Below, in pieces: positions 1-8,729 of a stretch of 64,000 nucleotides of DNA. The notes under the pieces are model-generated. The model worked only from the letters and a program-made list of their open reading frames with translations, did not search any database and was not told the DNA's origin. The stretch covers positions 62,001 to 126,000 of the forward strand of contig JAETQR010000005.1 of the NCBI GenBank assembly GCA_021770615.1, written 5' to 3'. The DNA is from Lachnospiraceae bacterium. GTDB lineage: Bacteria > Bacillota_A > Clostridia > Lachnospirales > Lachnospiraceae. The position numbers were made by a program, and so were the translations under genes. Positions within the stretch are counted from its first letter, which is position 1; each line of letters begins with the position of its first letter.

Positions 1-298
1 GCCAGATACTGGCTATGCCTGAATAAGGGCAGGAGTAGTAATTTGTATCCGTCGCAAACCGGTAGGAGCTGCTTCCCGGCCTCTTTTTCTCCACAGATGG
101 CTGCCCGTTCACCGCACCGCCGGACACCGGCTCCTCTATGAGGGCATCTCCGCTGACTGCCTCTCCGCTCACGGCAGAACCGCTCACCGCTTCCCCCTCT
201 GTCATTCCGGCATACTCGCCGCCACAGCCGGTAAGCCCGGATATAAGAAATAAAATACTGATCCCTATCCATCCTCTTCTCATTGTCTTTTTATCCAT
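1..298 (-). CDS. AVSG-repeat lipoprotein, cut by the window edge
   Basis: This is the N-terminal part of a seventh member of the lipoprotein array, running off the left edge. The start ATG at 298 lies 5 bases after the stop of the upstream paralogue. About 99 codons are visible: a short basic N-terminus, a hydrophobic signal, a lipobox ending in TGCGGEYAG, then pentapeptide-like units (EAVSG, SAVSG, EAVSG, DAL.., PVSGG, AVNG), then YRFATDTNYY, which matches the SHRFCTDTNLYY start of the main domain in its paralogues. The Cys after the signal implies a diacylglycerol-anchored protein on the outer face of the membrane. Function is unknown. Confidence 0.85.
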   Translation of the reverse strand, partial: MDKKTMRRGWIGISILFLISGLTGCGGEYAGMTEGEAVSGSAVSGEAVSGDALIEEPVSGGAVNGQPSVEKKRPGSSSYRFATDTNYYSCPYSGIASIW

Positions 299-303
299 AT
301 GCA

Positions 304-1779
304 TCACCACAATGTATCTACTGCTTTATTATTCGGCATGTCCGCATGTAGTCCTGACGGCCTGAAATACTCCAGGGTATCCCAGTTCCTGAATGGCAGA
401 AATCCTTCTGCAAGCAGCACATATCCTTCCATATCTTTTTTTGTCAGAAATTTAAACTTACCGGAGGAAAGATCAAAACAAGCCAGTGTGTTCTTTTCCT
501 TTTCCGGATCATACAGACAAAAGTAAATCTTCTCCTGAGCCGCTGCGATCACCGATCCACGGCTTAAAAACAAGGCTTTTTCCTCATTTACCCGATAATA
601 ATGCTTTGTAAACACTTTCTGGTTTTCTCCCGGATTTTTCAGGCATTCCGTCAATTCCTTCTCATACCGCAATTTGCCATTTCCGCTGTCGGCACAGCTG
701 CACACTGCCTTATCCCGGTATGTCACACCATTTTCTTTCCAGCTTATGTCAATCTGTATATACAGACGGCCTCCCGCTGCCAGAAGGTGATCCGCATACC
801 ATGTCGGATCCTTTCCCCGGGAACGATCCAGAACTCCTTCCCGGCGCAAAAGTTTTTGAAGCTGCTGTCCTGAAGCGAGCTTTTCCCTTCTGCCATCCGA
901 CAAACGATAAGTGAAGAACACAGAATCCTCCTCTGCATTTTCTATATAAAATACATGGGTATCTGTCATTGAGACAAGTATCTCATAATCAAACGCTTCC
1001 GGGGAAATTACATCAAATCCTTCCTCTGCCGGCTCCTGGCATACCAAATCATATCCCAAACTCAAAATGACCTTTCCGTCCTTCACACCCAGAATCTGTG
1101 AAAACTCATACTCCTCCTGATCATAATCTCCGATATACCGTTCTTCCTCCATATCGTATTTCGTATAAATCCCTGACTCCGAAGTCGTATAGACAAAATA
1201 TCTCCTGTCGCCACACAGTCTGCCAGCGACGATTCCGTTTTCTTCTGTAAGGACAAGCTCTTCCTTCTCCTCCCTCAGTTCTCCTCCCTCAACCGGCGCC
1301 CGCCAAAGTCTGCTCTGGTACATATATTCCGTTTCCTCATCAAGTTCCTCATAGAAATTCGTGATATAATATACCCATTCATCATCCACATAGATTACCT
1401 GATCAAGATCAGCCTTAGGAATCTTCCTCTCGGAACCATCTGAAAAATCATATTCAACAATATACTCACAGGCAGTATTTTCTTTATCCTTCGGATCAAT
1501 CATATATTCAGGGCCATTCCACTCCACATAATACAGATGGCTGGTATTACAATATGTATATCTGTCCTGATCCTTCGCCTGTCCACGGACTGCCCCCTCC
1601 CGGATAGCATCTCCGCTGACTGCGTCCCCACTGATTGCACGGCCGCTCACCGCAGAACCAGATACGGCGTCTCCCTCCGTTGTCCCCGCATACTGCCCGC
1701 CACAGCCGGATAACAGACTGACACCTGCACCCGTGCATAAAAACAGACATACTATGATCAAATAATTTCGTCTTCCCAT
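304..1779 (-). CDS. AVSG-repeat lipoprotein with propeller-like body
   Basis: This is a 491-residue exported lipoprotein. The ATG at 1779 is preferred over an in-frame GTG at 1788 because GGAGG lies about 10 bases upstream of the ATG but abuts the GTG. A signal peptide ends in the lipobox LLSGCGGQYAG, followed by about seven A-V-S-G-x type units (DAVSG SAVSG RAISG DAVSG DAI.). The body has many Tyr/Trp-rich segments such as NTSHLYYV and DDEWVYY separated by charged loops, suggestive of DUF5050-like beta-propeller blades; that fold is inference. It is the most divergent of the complete copies and lies directly after the paralogue ending at 1785. The ligand is unknown. Confidence 0.85.
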   Translation of the reverse strand: MGRRNYLIIVCLFLCTGAGVSLLSGCGGQYAGTTEGDAVSGSAVSGRAISGDAVSGDAIREGAVRGQAKDQDRYTYCNTSHLYYVEWNGPEYMIDPKDKENTACEYIVEYDFSDGSERKIPKADLDQVIYVDDEWVYYITNFYEELDEETEYMYQSRLWRAPVEGGELREEKEELVLTEENGIVAGRLCGDRRYFVYTTSESGIYTKYDMEEERYIGDYDQEEYEFSQILGVKDGKVILSLGYDLVCQEPAEEGFDVISPEAFDYEILVSMTDTHVFYIENAEEDSVFFTYRLSDGRREKLASGQQLQKLLRREGVLDRSRGKDPTWYADHLLAAGGRLYIQIDISWKENGVTYRDKAVCSCADSGNGKLRYEKELTECLKNPGENQKVFTKHYYRVNEEKALFLSRGSVIAAAQEKIYFCLYDPEKEKNTLACFDLSSGKFKFLTKKDMEGYVLLAEGFLPFRNWDTLEYFRPSGLHADMPNNKAVDTLW

Positions 1780-1784
1780 AACAC

Positions 1785-3266
1785 TCACTCCTCCACAAAA
1801 TATCCCTCGTGCTCTTTATCCTTTGATGGCGGCCAGCGCCACGCATTTGCATATCCATTCCATTCATCCGGTAATTCGCTTATGCCATCCGGTGAAAGAA
1901 TGCTGTCAAATACATCCTCAAACATAAACAATTCGGTGTCATAACCCAGCCGGTAAAAAGCCTTATCCTCTCTGCTGACCCATTCAAATGTTCTGTTCGC
2001 CAGATCATAGCAGCCAAGCCTCCCTGTATCCTTCTCATAGTCGTACAGGCTCAAATAGGCTTTTCCATCCACCATCGCGATGCACCGGGCATCATTGACT
2101 GCCATATGCTCCACATAAACAATCTCATCTTTTTCATAATCATCCGCCCATTTCCCGCTCCGCCTCCTGACATGGGATTTCATACATTCTGTCAGATCCT
2201 TCTCATACCGGAACGCAGAACCATCCTCTCCCCGGCTGAACATCATATATTCCATGTGGCAGGTATCTCCCTCCATCCAGCCCGCCTGCAGCTGGATATA
2301 AAACCTGTCTCCCTGACAAAACAGCTGATCCGGCATACAGACATCCAGTTTTTCTGTCCCTGCCACCTCTTCCACTGCCCGGCTCAACTGCTCCCATTTC
2401 ACGAACTCCCTTTCCTGTTCTCCATCGTAACTCCGGATCTCAAACCGTAACCGGCTCTTTTCTCCCACAGTATACCATGGATAAAAAATCTCCCGGCCAT
2501 TTGCTGCCGGCAATACCTCATTATCATTCTCATCCTCCATAACGTCAGATATCTTTTCCCACTGTCCGGAATCTGTCTTCTGGACATAGAGGCCTTTATC
2601 GTATGCATAAAAATACTGGTCCTTTACCCGGAAAATCTCTACGCTTGTCGCATTCACCTTTTGCTGCCAGATCTTTTCCTTTTTTTTAAGGTCGTATTTT
2701 ATTAACTTGTCCGGATCAAAACCATCAAAATCAATATAAAAATAATAATCCGCATCGGCATACAGTGGATTCTTAAACTCTTCCCTGACAAGCTCCTCCT
2801 CTTCCGAAAACCGGACTACATCATACCCCCTTTCATCCTTCCCTACCGGTGCACGGTATGTGATCTCACAATCATCAAATCCCACATCATAATACAGCCA
2901 ATCCGTGTCCACATACAGGAGGGCGATTCCTTCCGCCTCTTGCCATTTCCGGATGCATTTCAGGTGTGTTCCATCCAGCCTTATCTGCATGATCCGAAGC
3001 TCATTCTTATTTATATTTGCATAGTACAGGTTCGTATCCGTACAAAAGCGGTGCCTGCTCATATCCTTCCCCGTTTCATCCCAGGTCGCTTTCCCATCCT
3101 TTACAGCCTGGCCGCTGACCGCCTTACCACTCACAGCAGAAGCAGATACCGCAGAGCCGGATACTGCGTCCCTCTCCGTCAGACCGGCATACTCGCCGCC
3201 ACAGCCGGATAATAACCCTGCACACAACATAAGGCAGGCTGCTACTGAGACATTTCGTTTTTTCAT
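1785..3266 (-). CDS. AVSG-repeat lipoprotein with propeller-like body
   Basis: This is a 493-residue lipoprotein. Its ATG overlaps the upstream paralogue's TGA as ATGA, implying translational coupling, and GGAGG lies about 12 bases before it. Signal peptide and lipobox LLSGCGGEYAG are followed by DAVSG SAVSA SAVSG KAVSG QAV and then HRFCTDTNLYYANINKNE. The body shows repeated blade-like strands (DTDWLYYDV, DADYYFYI, DQYFYAYD) and a C-terminal stretch AMVDGKAYLSLYDYEKD shared with the other copies. It is probably anchored on the outer membrane face. The conserved Cys in RFCTDTN is a feature of the family. No enzyme motif was seen. Confidence 0.87.
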   Translation of the reverse strand: MKKRNVSVAACLMLCAGLLSGCGGEYAGLTERDAVSGSAVSASAVSGKAVSGQAVKDGKATWDETGKDMSRHRFCTDTNLYYANINKNELRIMQIRLDGTHLKCIRKWQEAEGIALLYVDTDWLYYDVGFDDCEITYRAPVGKDERGYDVVRFSEEEELVREEFKNPLYADADYYFYIDFDGFDPDKLIKYDLKKKEKIWQQKVNATSVEIFRVKDQYFYAYDKGLYVQKTDSGQWEKISDVMEDENDNEVLPAANGREIFYPWYTVGEKSRLRFEIRSYDGEQEREFVKWEQLSRAVEEVAGTEKLDVCMPDQLFCQGDRFYIQLQAGWMEGDTCHMEYMMFSRGEDGSAFRYEKDLTECMKSHVRRRSGKWADDYEKDEIVYVEHMAVNDARCIAMVDGKAYLSLYDYEKDTGRLGCYDLANRTFEWVSREDKAFYRLGYDTELFMFEDVFDSILSPDGISELPDEWNGYANAWRWPPSKDKEHEGYFVEE

Positions 3267-4708
3267 CGCTCTCTATCCTCCACAAAACTTCCATCGTCAT
3301 CTTCATCCTTTAATGGCCGCCATTTCCAGACATTCACAAATTCATTGTCACCATATTCATCAAATACCCCTGAGAAATTATACGGACCATAGGCACAGTC
3401 ATATCCGAGCTTATAAAATGCCGCATCCTGTCTATTGATCCACTCAAAATCCCCCGTATCCAGATCATAACAAGCCAGCCGCCCTTTATCCTTCTCATAG
3501 TCATACAGGCTCAGATAAGCTTTCCCCCCCACCATCGCGATACACTGGGCATCATTAACGACCATATGCTCGACATCGACTTCTGTGCTGTCACACCATT
3601 TTCCAGTCTGTTCTTTCACATAGGATCTCATACACTCCGTCAACTCTTTTTCATAGCGCAGCCCGCAACCAGAGCCGTCCTCGTTCTCTCCCTGGCTGAA
3701 TATCATATATCCCATATGATAGGTTCCATCTTTCATCCACCCTGTCTGCATCTGGATATAAAGCCTTTCCTTCTCCCAGAACAGTTGATCCGGCATACAT
3801 ACATCCGGTTTTTCTTCCCCTGAGGCTTCCTTCACTGCATGATCCAACTGCTCCCATGTAATAAAATCCGTTTCTTTCTTTCCATCATGTCTCTTAATAT
3901 CAAATCTCCGGTCATCCGCTTTCTTTGTGACATATGTTGGATAAAACAGCGCTTCCGCATTATGTACGATCATCTCCTTATCGTCGTCAGGATCCTGTAC
4001 ATAATCCGATAGCTTTTTCCACTGCACGGAATCAAGATCCTGGATGTAGAGCCTATGATCTGCTATGATATAATCGTCTTTTATCCGGAAAATGTCTCCA
4101 TATTCTTTTATCTCCGTGACCTTTCTCTTCTTCTTGAGATCATACTTTACCAGTTTTCCCGTACACTTACCATCCTGCATATACTTATAAAAATAGTAAT
4201 CGGAATCTGCATAGAACGGGAAAATCAATTCCTCCTTCACAAGTTCCTCCTCTTTCTGGAAGTTAACGACATCATACCCCTGTGCATCTTTTTCGATCGG
4301 CGCCCGGTATGTAATCTCTTCTTCATAATCAAATATTACATTATAATACAACCAGTTTTCATCGGCATACACGACCTCCTCATACTTCTCCTCATCCTTT
4401 TTGGCCGGCCATTCTTTGATGCATTTACGGTGTGTACCGTCTGTCCTTGCCTGCATAAGCTTGCTCTCATCCTCTGACACATAATACAGGTTCGTGTCCG
4501 TACAGAAGCGATGGCTGCTCACCGGTTTCTCCCGGACAGCGTCCCCACTGACCGCCTCTGTGCTCACCGCAGAACCGCTCACCACATCTCCCTCCGCCAG
4601 ACCGACATACTCGCCACCACAGCCGGATAACAAGCCCACAAAAATCCCAAGACATAACAGAATACGGCCTCTCTGATTCATGATTTTTTTATTTTTTGTC
4701 CCCGACAT
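3263..4708 (-). CDS. AVSG-repeat lipoprotein with propeller-like body
   Basis: This is a 481-residue lipoprotein. The start at 4708 is chosen because GGGAGG lies 7 bases upstream; an in-frame ATG at 4723 lies inside that ribosome binding site. A signal peptide with lipobox LLSGCGGEYVG is followed by a short repeat tract (DVVSG SAVST EAVSG DAV) and SSHRFCTDTNLYYVSEDESK. The body alternates aromatic strands (ENWLYYNV, DSDYYFYKY, DDYIIADH) with acidic loops and ends with DGSFVEDRER. Its stop overlaps the next gene's start. It is close to the 1785-3266 and 8730-10223 copies. The function is unknown; extracellular sensing or binding is a guess. Confidence 0.86.
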   Translation of the reverse strand: MSGTKNKKIMNQRGRILLCLGIFVGLLSGCGGEYVGLAEGDVVSGSAVSTEAVSGDAVREKPVSSHRFCTDTNLYYVSEDESKLMQARTDGTHRKCIKEWPAKKDEEKYEEVVYADENWLYYNVIFDYEEEITYRAPIEKDAQGYDVVNFQKEEELVKEELIFPFYADSDYYFYKYMQDGKCTGKLVKYDLKKKRKVTEIKEYGDIFRIKDDYIIADHRLYIQDLDSVQWKKLSDYVQDPDDDKEMIVHNAEALFYPTYVTKKADDRRFDIKRHDGKKETDFITWEQLDHAVKEASGEEKPDVCMPDQLFWEKERLYIQMQTGWMKDGTYHMGYMIFSQGENEDGSGCGLRYEKELTECMRSYVKEQTGKWCDSTEVDVEHMVVNDAQCIAMVGGKAYLSLYDYEKDKGRLACYDLDTGDFEWINRQDAAFYKLGYDCAYGPYNFSGVFDEYGDNEFVNVWKWRPLKDEDDDGSFVEDRER

Positions 4709-4732
4709 ATCTATTCCTCCCATACACAGTCA

Positions 4733-6241
4733 CTAATTTTCAAAAAATTCTCCATCTTCACCCGGCCCCCTCCAATCAAATCGTTCATTTTCACGATATT
4801 CCATGTCGCCTTCTTTTTTCTTCCTGTATATATTTTTTATATCTGATAATTCATAGTCACACCCGAGTTCATAAAATAATGCATCCTCCCTGTCCACCCA
4901 CTGAAACTTACCTGTATTTAACTCAAAGCATCCCATACGCCCCTTATCCTTCTCATAGTCATAAAGATTTAAATATGCCTTCTGATTCACCATGCCGATA
5001 CATCTGGCATTATTTATGACCATATGCTCTTTTATAACCTCTTCTGTACTTTGAAATATATGAGCCCACTTTCCTGTCCGGCTTTTTACATGGGATCTCA
5101 TGCACTCTGTTAATTCCCTCTCACAGCGAATTTCGGAATCCCTTTCTCCTGTTCCCTGACTTAAAATCATATATTCCCTGTGATAAACCCCTTCACTTTC
5201 CCAATCGATCTGAACCTGAATATAAAGCCTCCCCCCCTGTAAGAACATATAATCCGGTCTGCAGCAATCCAATTTTTCTATACCCTCCGCCTCCAGCACA
5301 GTTTTTTCTAATTTCTCCCAAGACACGAAATCTGTCTCTTTCTCTCCATCATAACTTATAATATTGTACCTATCATCTGATCTGGGAAATGCATACTCAT
5401 AATCATGTCTGGGATCATAATCTATTTTATCCCCTGTCACATACTGGGGATAATAAACCACATGATCATCCTGTACCACAAAGTCCCTTACATCATGCCC
5501 CCAAAAAGCTATAAAGTCAGATACCGTTGTCCACTGATCGTTATTCACCGGCTGAACAAGTATTTTCCCACAATCTGTAGCCGCCACATAGTAACCGCCT
5601 ACCCGAAATACACCTGTACTGCAGGTAAATTCTCCATTTATATTGGTTTCCGAAATTATCTCATGTTTACAAATATCATATTTCCCCAACGTTTCCTCCA
5701 TCGAATAAAAAAGATGAGCAGAATCCACATATTTCAAACATACACCCTCATATCCTTCAACGATTTCTTCCCTTGCCGACACATGAACCATATCATATCC
5801 TTTATCATCTTTCCAAATCGGCACACGGTATAATATTTCCTCCAGTTCATTCTTCGCATATACCCCATAATACACCCAGCTCTCATCGACATAACAAATC
5901 CACACACCCTTCGCTGTCTCTGCTTTTATAATACATTCCTTATGTGTGCCGTCTAACCTTGCCTGCATAAGCTTACTCTTATCCTCTGACACATAATACA
6001 GGTTCGTGTCCGTACAAAAACGGTGGCTGCTCATATCTCCCCGTCTTTTAACCGCAGAACCACTCGCCACATCAGAATGTGTCAGCTTATCGCTCACTGC
6101 ACTGCCTGATGCGCCTCCCATGCTCACTGCACTGCCAGACGCCGTATTTCCTTTACTCATGCCTGCGTATTCCCCGCCACAGCCGGATAGAAGTCCCACG
6201 ACAGCCATCACAGATACTATATATCTTATACTATTTTTCAT
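4733..6241 (-). CDS. AVSG-repeat lipoprotein with propeller-like body
   Basis: This is a 502-residue lipoprotein with a strong AAAGGAGGGG ribosome binding site before ATG 6241. The signal peptide ends in lipobox LLSGCGGEYAG. The repeat tract is degenerate (NTASG SAVSM GGASG SAVSD ... DVASG SAV), showing that the spacing is kept while residues drift. The body begins SSHRFCTDTNLYYVSEDKSK, identical over much of this stretch to the 3263-4708 copy, and ends with an ELGCDYELSD segment like its paralogues. It lies between lipoprotein copies downstream and two leucine-rich proteins upstream, all on one strand and closely spaced, so one transcript is likely. Confidence 0.86.
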   Translation of the reverse strand: MKNSIRYIVSVMAVVGLLSGCGGEYAGMSKGNTASGSAVSMGGASGSAVSDKLTHSDVASGSAVKRRGDMSSHRFCTDTNLYYVSEDKSKLMQARLDGTHKECIIKAETAKGVWICYVDESWVYYGVYAKNELEEILYRVPIWKDDKGYDMVHVSAREEIVEGYEGVCLKYVDSAHLFYSMEETLGKYDICKHEIISETNINGEFTCSTGVFRVGGYYVAATDCGKILVQPVNNDQWTTVSDFIAFWGHDVRDFVVQDDHVVYYPQYVTGDKIDYDPRHDYEYAFPRSDDRYNIISYDGEKETDFVSWEKLEKTVLEAEGIEKLDCCRPDYMFLQGGRLYIQVQIDWESEGVYHREYMILSQGTGERDSEIRCERELTECMRSHVKSRTGKWAHIFQSTEEVIKEHMVINNARCIGMVNQKAYLNLYDYEKDKGRMGCFELNTGKFQWVDREDALFYELGCDYELSDIKNIYRKKKEGDMEYRENERFDWRGPGEDGEFFEN

Positions 6242-6260
6242 GACCCCTCCTTTCTGCCCG

Positions 6261-7475
6261 TTACCCTTCCAGAAGCTTGAGCGTGATACCGTATATTTCG
6301 GCGACCGGCTTTAATTGTTTGTAGGCCTTGGAATCCTCATAAGCACAGATCGTCTTACCGGAATAGGCGTTTTTTTCAGGAGTATTCCCATTTCGCATCT
6401 CAAAGGAGTAATCCTTATCCATTTTGATCAGATCCAGCGAACGGCTGCGCACAATAAGTGTTTCCGCCCGGATCTCTGATTGGTCACCATGAAGATCTAC
6501 ATCCAGTTTTACTTTTTTAACCCCTGCCGGGATTTCCAGTTCCCTTACCGGAAGCGAACCGATCTCCACCTCTTCGATTCCTTCCGGCAGGGAAAGGTCA
6601 AGCCAGTTTTCGTTATTATTACAGAACGCCGCATATCCTAAAATTTTAAGTTCTTCATTTAATGTAACTTTTTTTAAGCGGTCACAAAGGCCAAATGCCA
6701 ATTCCCCGATTTCATGGACAGAATGGCTCATCACAACTTCCTTTATATATTTCTGTTCATAGCAGGCCGCCTTACCGATCTCTTTTACTCCAGCCGGTAT
6801 CCGGAAAATCTTATCCTTCCTGGCAATAGGATAATAAATTAGTTTCTTTCCGTCTTTTGTGTACAAAGCACCTTTTATGCTCTTATATTTTTTATTGCCC
6901 TTTTCCACAGAAATGTGTTCTAGCTTTGTGAGGTCTGCATACGCATTCGGAAGGATACCTGTCATCCGGGAAGAGAGTTTTACCTTTGAAACCCCCGGTG
7001 CGATAGCGACCAGCTTTTTCTTCCTGTTATAGACCGCCCCATCCTTTACGGAATAATACTTGTTCCTTTTATCAAATGATATCTTTTTCAGATTTGGAAA
7101 TGCATTAAATGTATTGTATCTGTAATCTTCCGAATCGCTCATATCCTCACTGAGATCATCCATCTCGGACGGAAAATGGATATGCTCCACTTTTTTATAT
7201 TTCCCTTCCCAAAAATATTGTATATCAAAATAAAACGATGTGATCCTATGCTTTCCATCCACCGTCTCTGGAATGATCAGATCTTTCTTTTCATTCTCTA
7301 TCTTATATATGGTATAATCATCCTTACTGCCAGAACAGTACAGCTTTGTACCATTTTTCGTCGTCACAACCTTTGTCTTTGCCCCGGTTCCGGCCGGCAT
7401 GGCAAGAAGCGAAATCATGACCGCCACAACGCCGAACACAAAACCACTAAGGATCTTAGCACATATTCTCTTCAT
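6261..7475 (-). CDS. exported BspA-like leucine-rich repeat protein
   Basis: This is a 404-residue protein with a signal peptide (hydrophobic segment to about residue 33, AGTGAKTK) and no lipobox Cys. After VVTTKNGTKLYC come LRR_5/BspA-type repeats: IPAGVKEIGKAACYEQKYIKEVVM, SVHEIGELAFGLCDRLKKVTL and similar, with the G-x-x-A-F and L-x-x-V/I-x-L pattern. The C-terminus SKAYKQLKPVAEIYG resembles the ends of other BspA-type repeats. GGGAGAGA lies 6 bases before ATG 7475. It is a paralogue of the next gene upstream and sits inside the lipoprotein array. Such proteins usually bind host or matrix ligands; that role here is inference. Confidence 0.85.
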   Translation of the reverse strand: MKRICAKILSGFVFGVVAVMISLLAMPAGTGAKTKVVTTKNGTKLYCSGSKDDYTIYKIENEKKDLIIPETVDGKHRITSFYFDIQYFWEGKYKKVEHIHFPSEMDDLSEDMSDSEDYRYNTFNAFPNLKKISFDKRNKYYSVKDGAVYNRKKKLVAIAPGVSKVKLSSRMTGILPNAYADLTKLEHISVEKGNKKYKSIKGALYTKDGKKLIYYPIARKDKIFRIPAGVKEIGKAACYEQKYIKEVVMSHSVHEIGELAFGLCDRLKKVTLNEELKILGYAAFCNNNENWLDLSLPEGIEEVEIGSLPVRELEIPAGVKKVKLDVDLHGDQSEIRAETLIVRSRSLDLIKMDKDYSFEMRNGNTPEKNAYSGKTICAYEDSKAYKQLKPVAEIYGITLKLLEG

Positions 7476-7515
7476 AAAAAATCTCTCCCTTCCATGTTGG
7501 GACTGTCCCCAAAAG

Positions 7516-8718
7516 TCAGTCCAGAAGCTTGAGCGTGATCTTATACTTCTTGGCGATCTTCTTTAACTGTTTGTATGCCTTGGAATCCTTATAAGCACAG
7601 ATCGTCTTGCCGGAGTACACACTTCCCTCTTCTATGTATCCCTGTTGGATCTCATTGCAGTAATTGCGGTCCATTTTGATCAGATCCAGGGACAGGCCGC
7701 GCACGATGAGTGTTTTTGCCCTTAGCCATGTCTGCTCTGAGTGCATATCCACTTCCAGCCTTACTTTCTTACATCCTGCAGGAATCTCGAGTTCTTTTAC
7801 CGGAAGCGTCCCGATCTCCACCTCCTCGATCCCCATCGGAAGGGATAGGGAAATCCAGTTTTTATTGTAAAAAGCCCCATCCTCTAAAATTTTAAGTCCC
7901 TCGTTTAATGTAACTTTTTTCAGCCGGGTACACCAGGCAAAAGCATATTCCCCAATTTTATAAACTGAATCACTCATCACAATCTCTTTCAAATACTTCT
8001 GCTCAAAACATGCTGACCCCTCCACCGTTTTAACTCCATCCGGAATCTGAAAAACCTCATCCTTTTTCGCAACCGGATATAAGATCAGTTTCGATCCATC
8101 CTTAGAATATAACACACCCTCTATACTTTTATATTTTCTATTTCCTTCTTCCACAGAAATTTCTTCCAGTTTTGTCAAATCTGAAAACGCACCGGGCCAG
8201 ATCGACGTCACCCATGATTCGATCGTGACATGGGTGATCCCCGGTGCAATGGCAGCCAGTTCTTTCTTTTTCCCGGATTTGGAATATACTTTTCCGTCCT
8301 TCGCAAAATAATGGACATTCTTTTTCGCAAAAGAAACTTTTTCCAGATTCGGAAATGCCCAGAATGCATTGTATGCATATCCGTCTTCATCGCAATAATC
8401 AGCGAGAGATTTCATGCCCGATGGGAAATGGATACGGTTCACCTTTTTATGTGTCTTCTGACCCTCAAGCATGATACCGGTGATCTTATGTTTTCCATCT
8501 ACCGTCTCCGGAATGATCAGATCCTTCTTCGCATTTTTTATCTTATAAATCTCATAATTCTTCCCCTTGTCACTGTAACAATATAATTTCGTCCCATTTT
8601 TTGTCGTGACGACCTTCGTTTTTGCCTCTGCCTGATACGGCATGGCAGAAATGCCCAAAATAAGCGCAGTGACACCAAGTATAACACCAATTACGATTCC
8701 TCTGTATTTTTTTTTCAT
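7516..8718 (-). CDS. exported BspA-like leucine-rich repeat protein
   Basis: This 400-residue paralogue of the 6261-7475 protein shares the KTKVVTTKNGTKLYC start and the same order of repeats, including IPDGVKTVEGSACFEQKYLK and SVYKIGEYAFAWCTRLKKVTL. The signal peptide (MKKKYRGIVIGVILGVTALI) ends near AMPYQAEAKTK, with no lipobox. AGGGG lies about 9 bases upstream of ATG 8718. It starts 11 bases after the stop of the first lipoprotein of the array, so it is probably cotranscribed. The pair looks like a local duplication. Secretion is inferred; no sortase signal or cell-wall anchor is visible. Confidence 0.85.
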   Translation of the reverse strand: MKKKYRGIVIGVILGVTALILGISAMPYQAEAKTKVVTTKNGTKLYCYSDKGKNYEIYKIKNAKKDLIIPETVDGKHKITGIMLEGQKTHKKVNRIHFPSGMKSLADYCDEDGYAYNAFWAFPNLEKVSFAKKNVHYFAKDGKVYSKSGKKKELAAIAPGITHVTIESWVTSIWPGAFSDLTKLEEISVEEGNRKYKSIEGVLYSKDGSKLILYPVAKKDEVFQIPDGVKTVEGSACFEQKYLKEIVMSDSVYKIGEYAFAWCTRLKKVTLNEGLKILEDGAFYNKNWISLSLPMGIEEVEIGTLPVKELEIPAGCKKVRLEVDMHSEQTWLRAKTLIVRGLSLDLIKMDRNYCNEIQQGYIEEGSVYSGKTICAYKDSKAYKQLKKIAKKYKITLKLLD

Positions 8719-8729
8719 AAGCTATCCCC

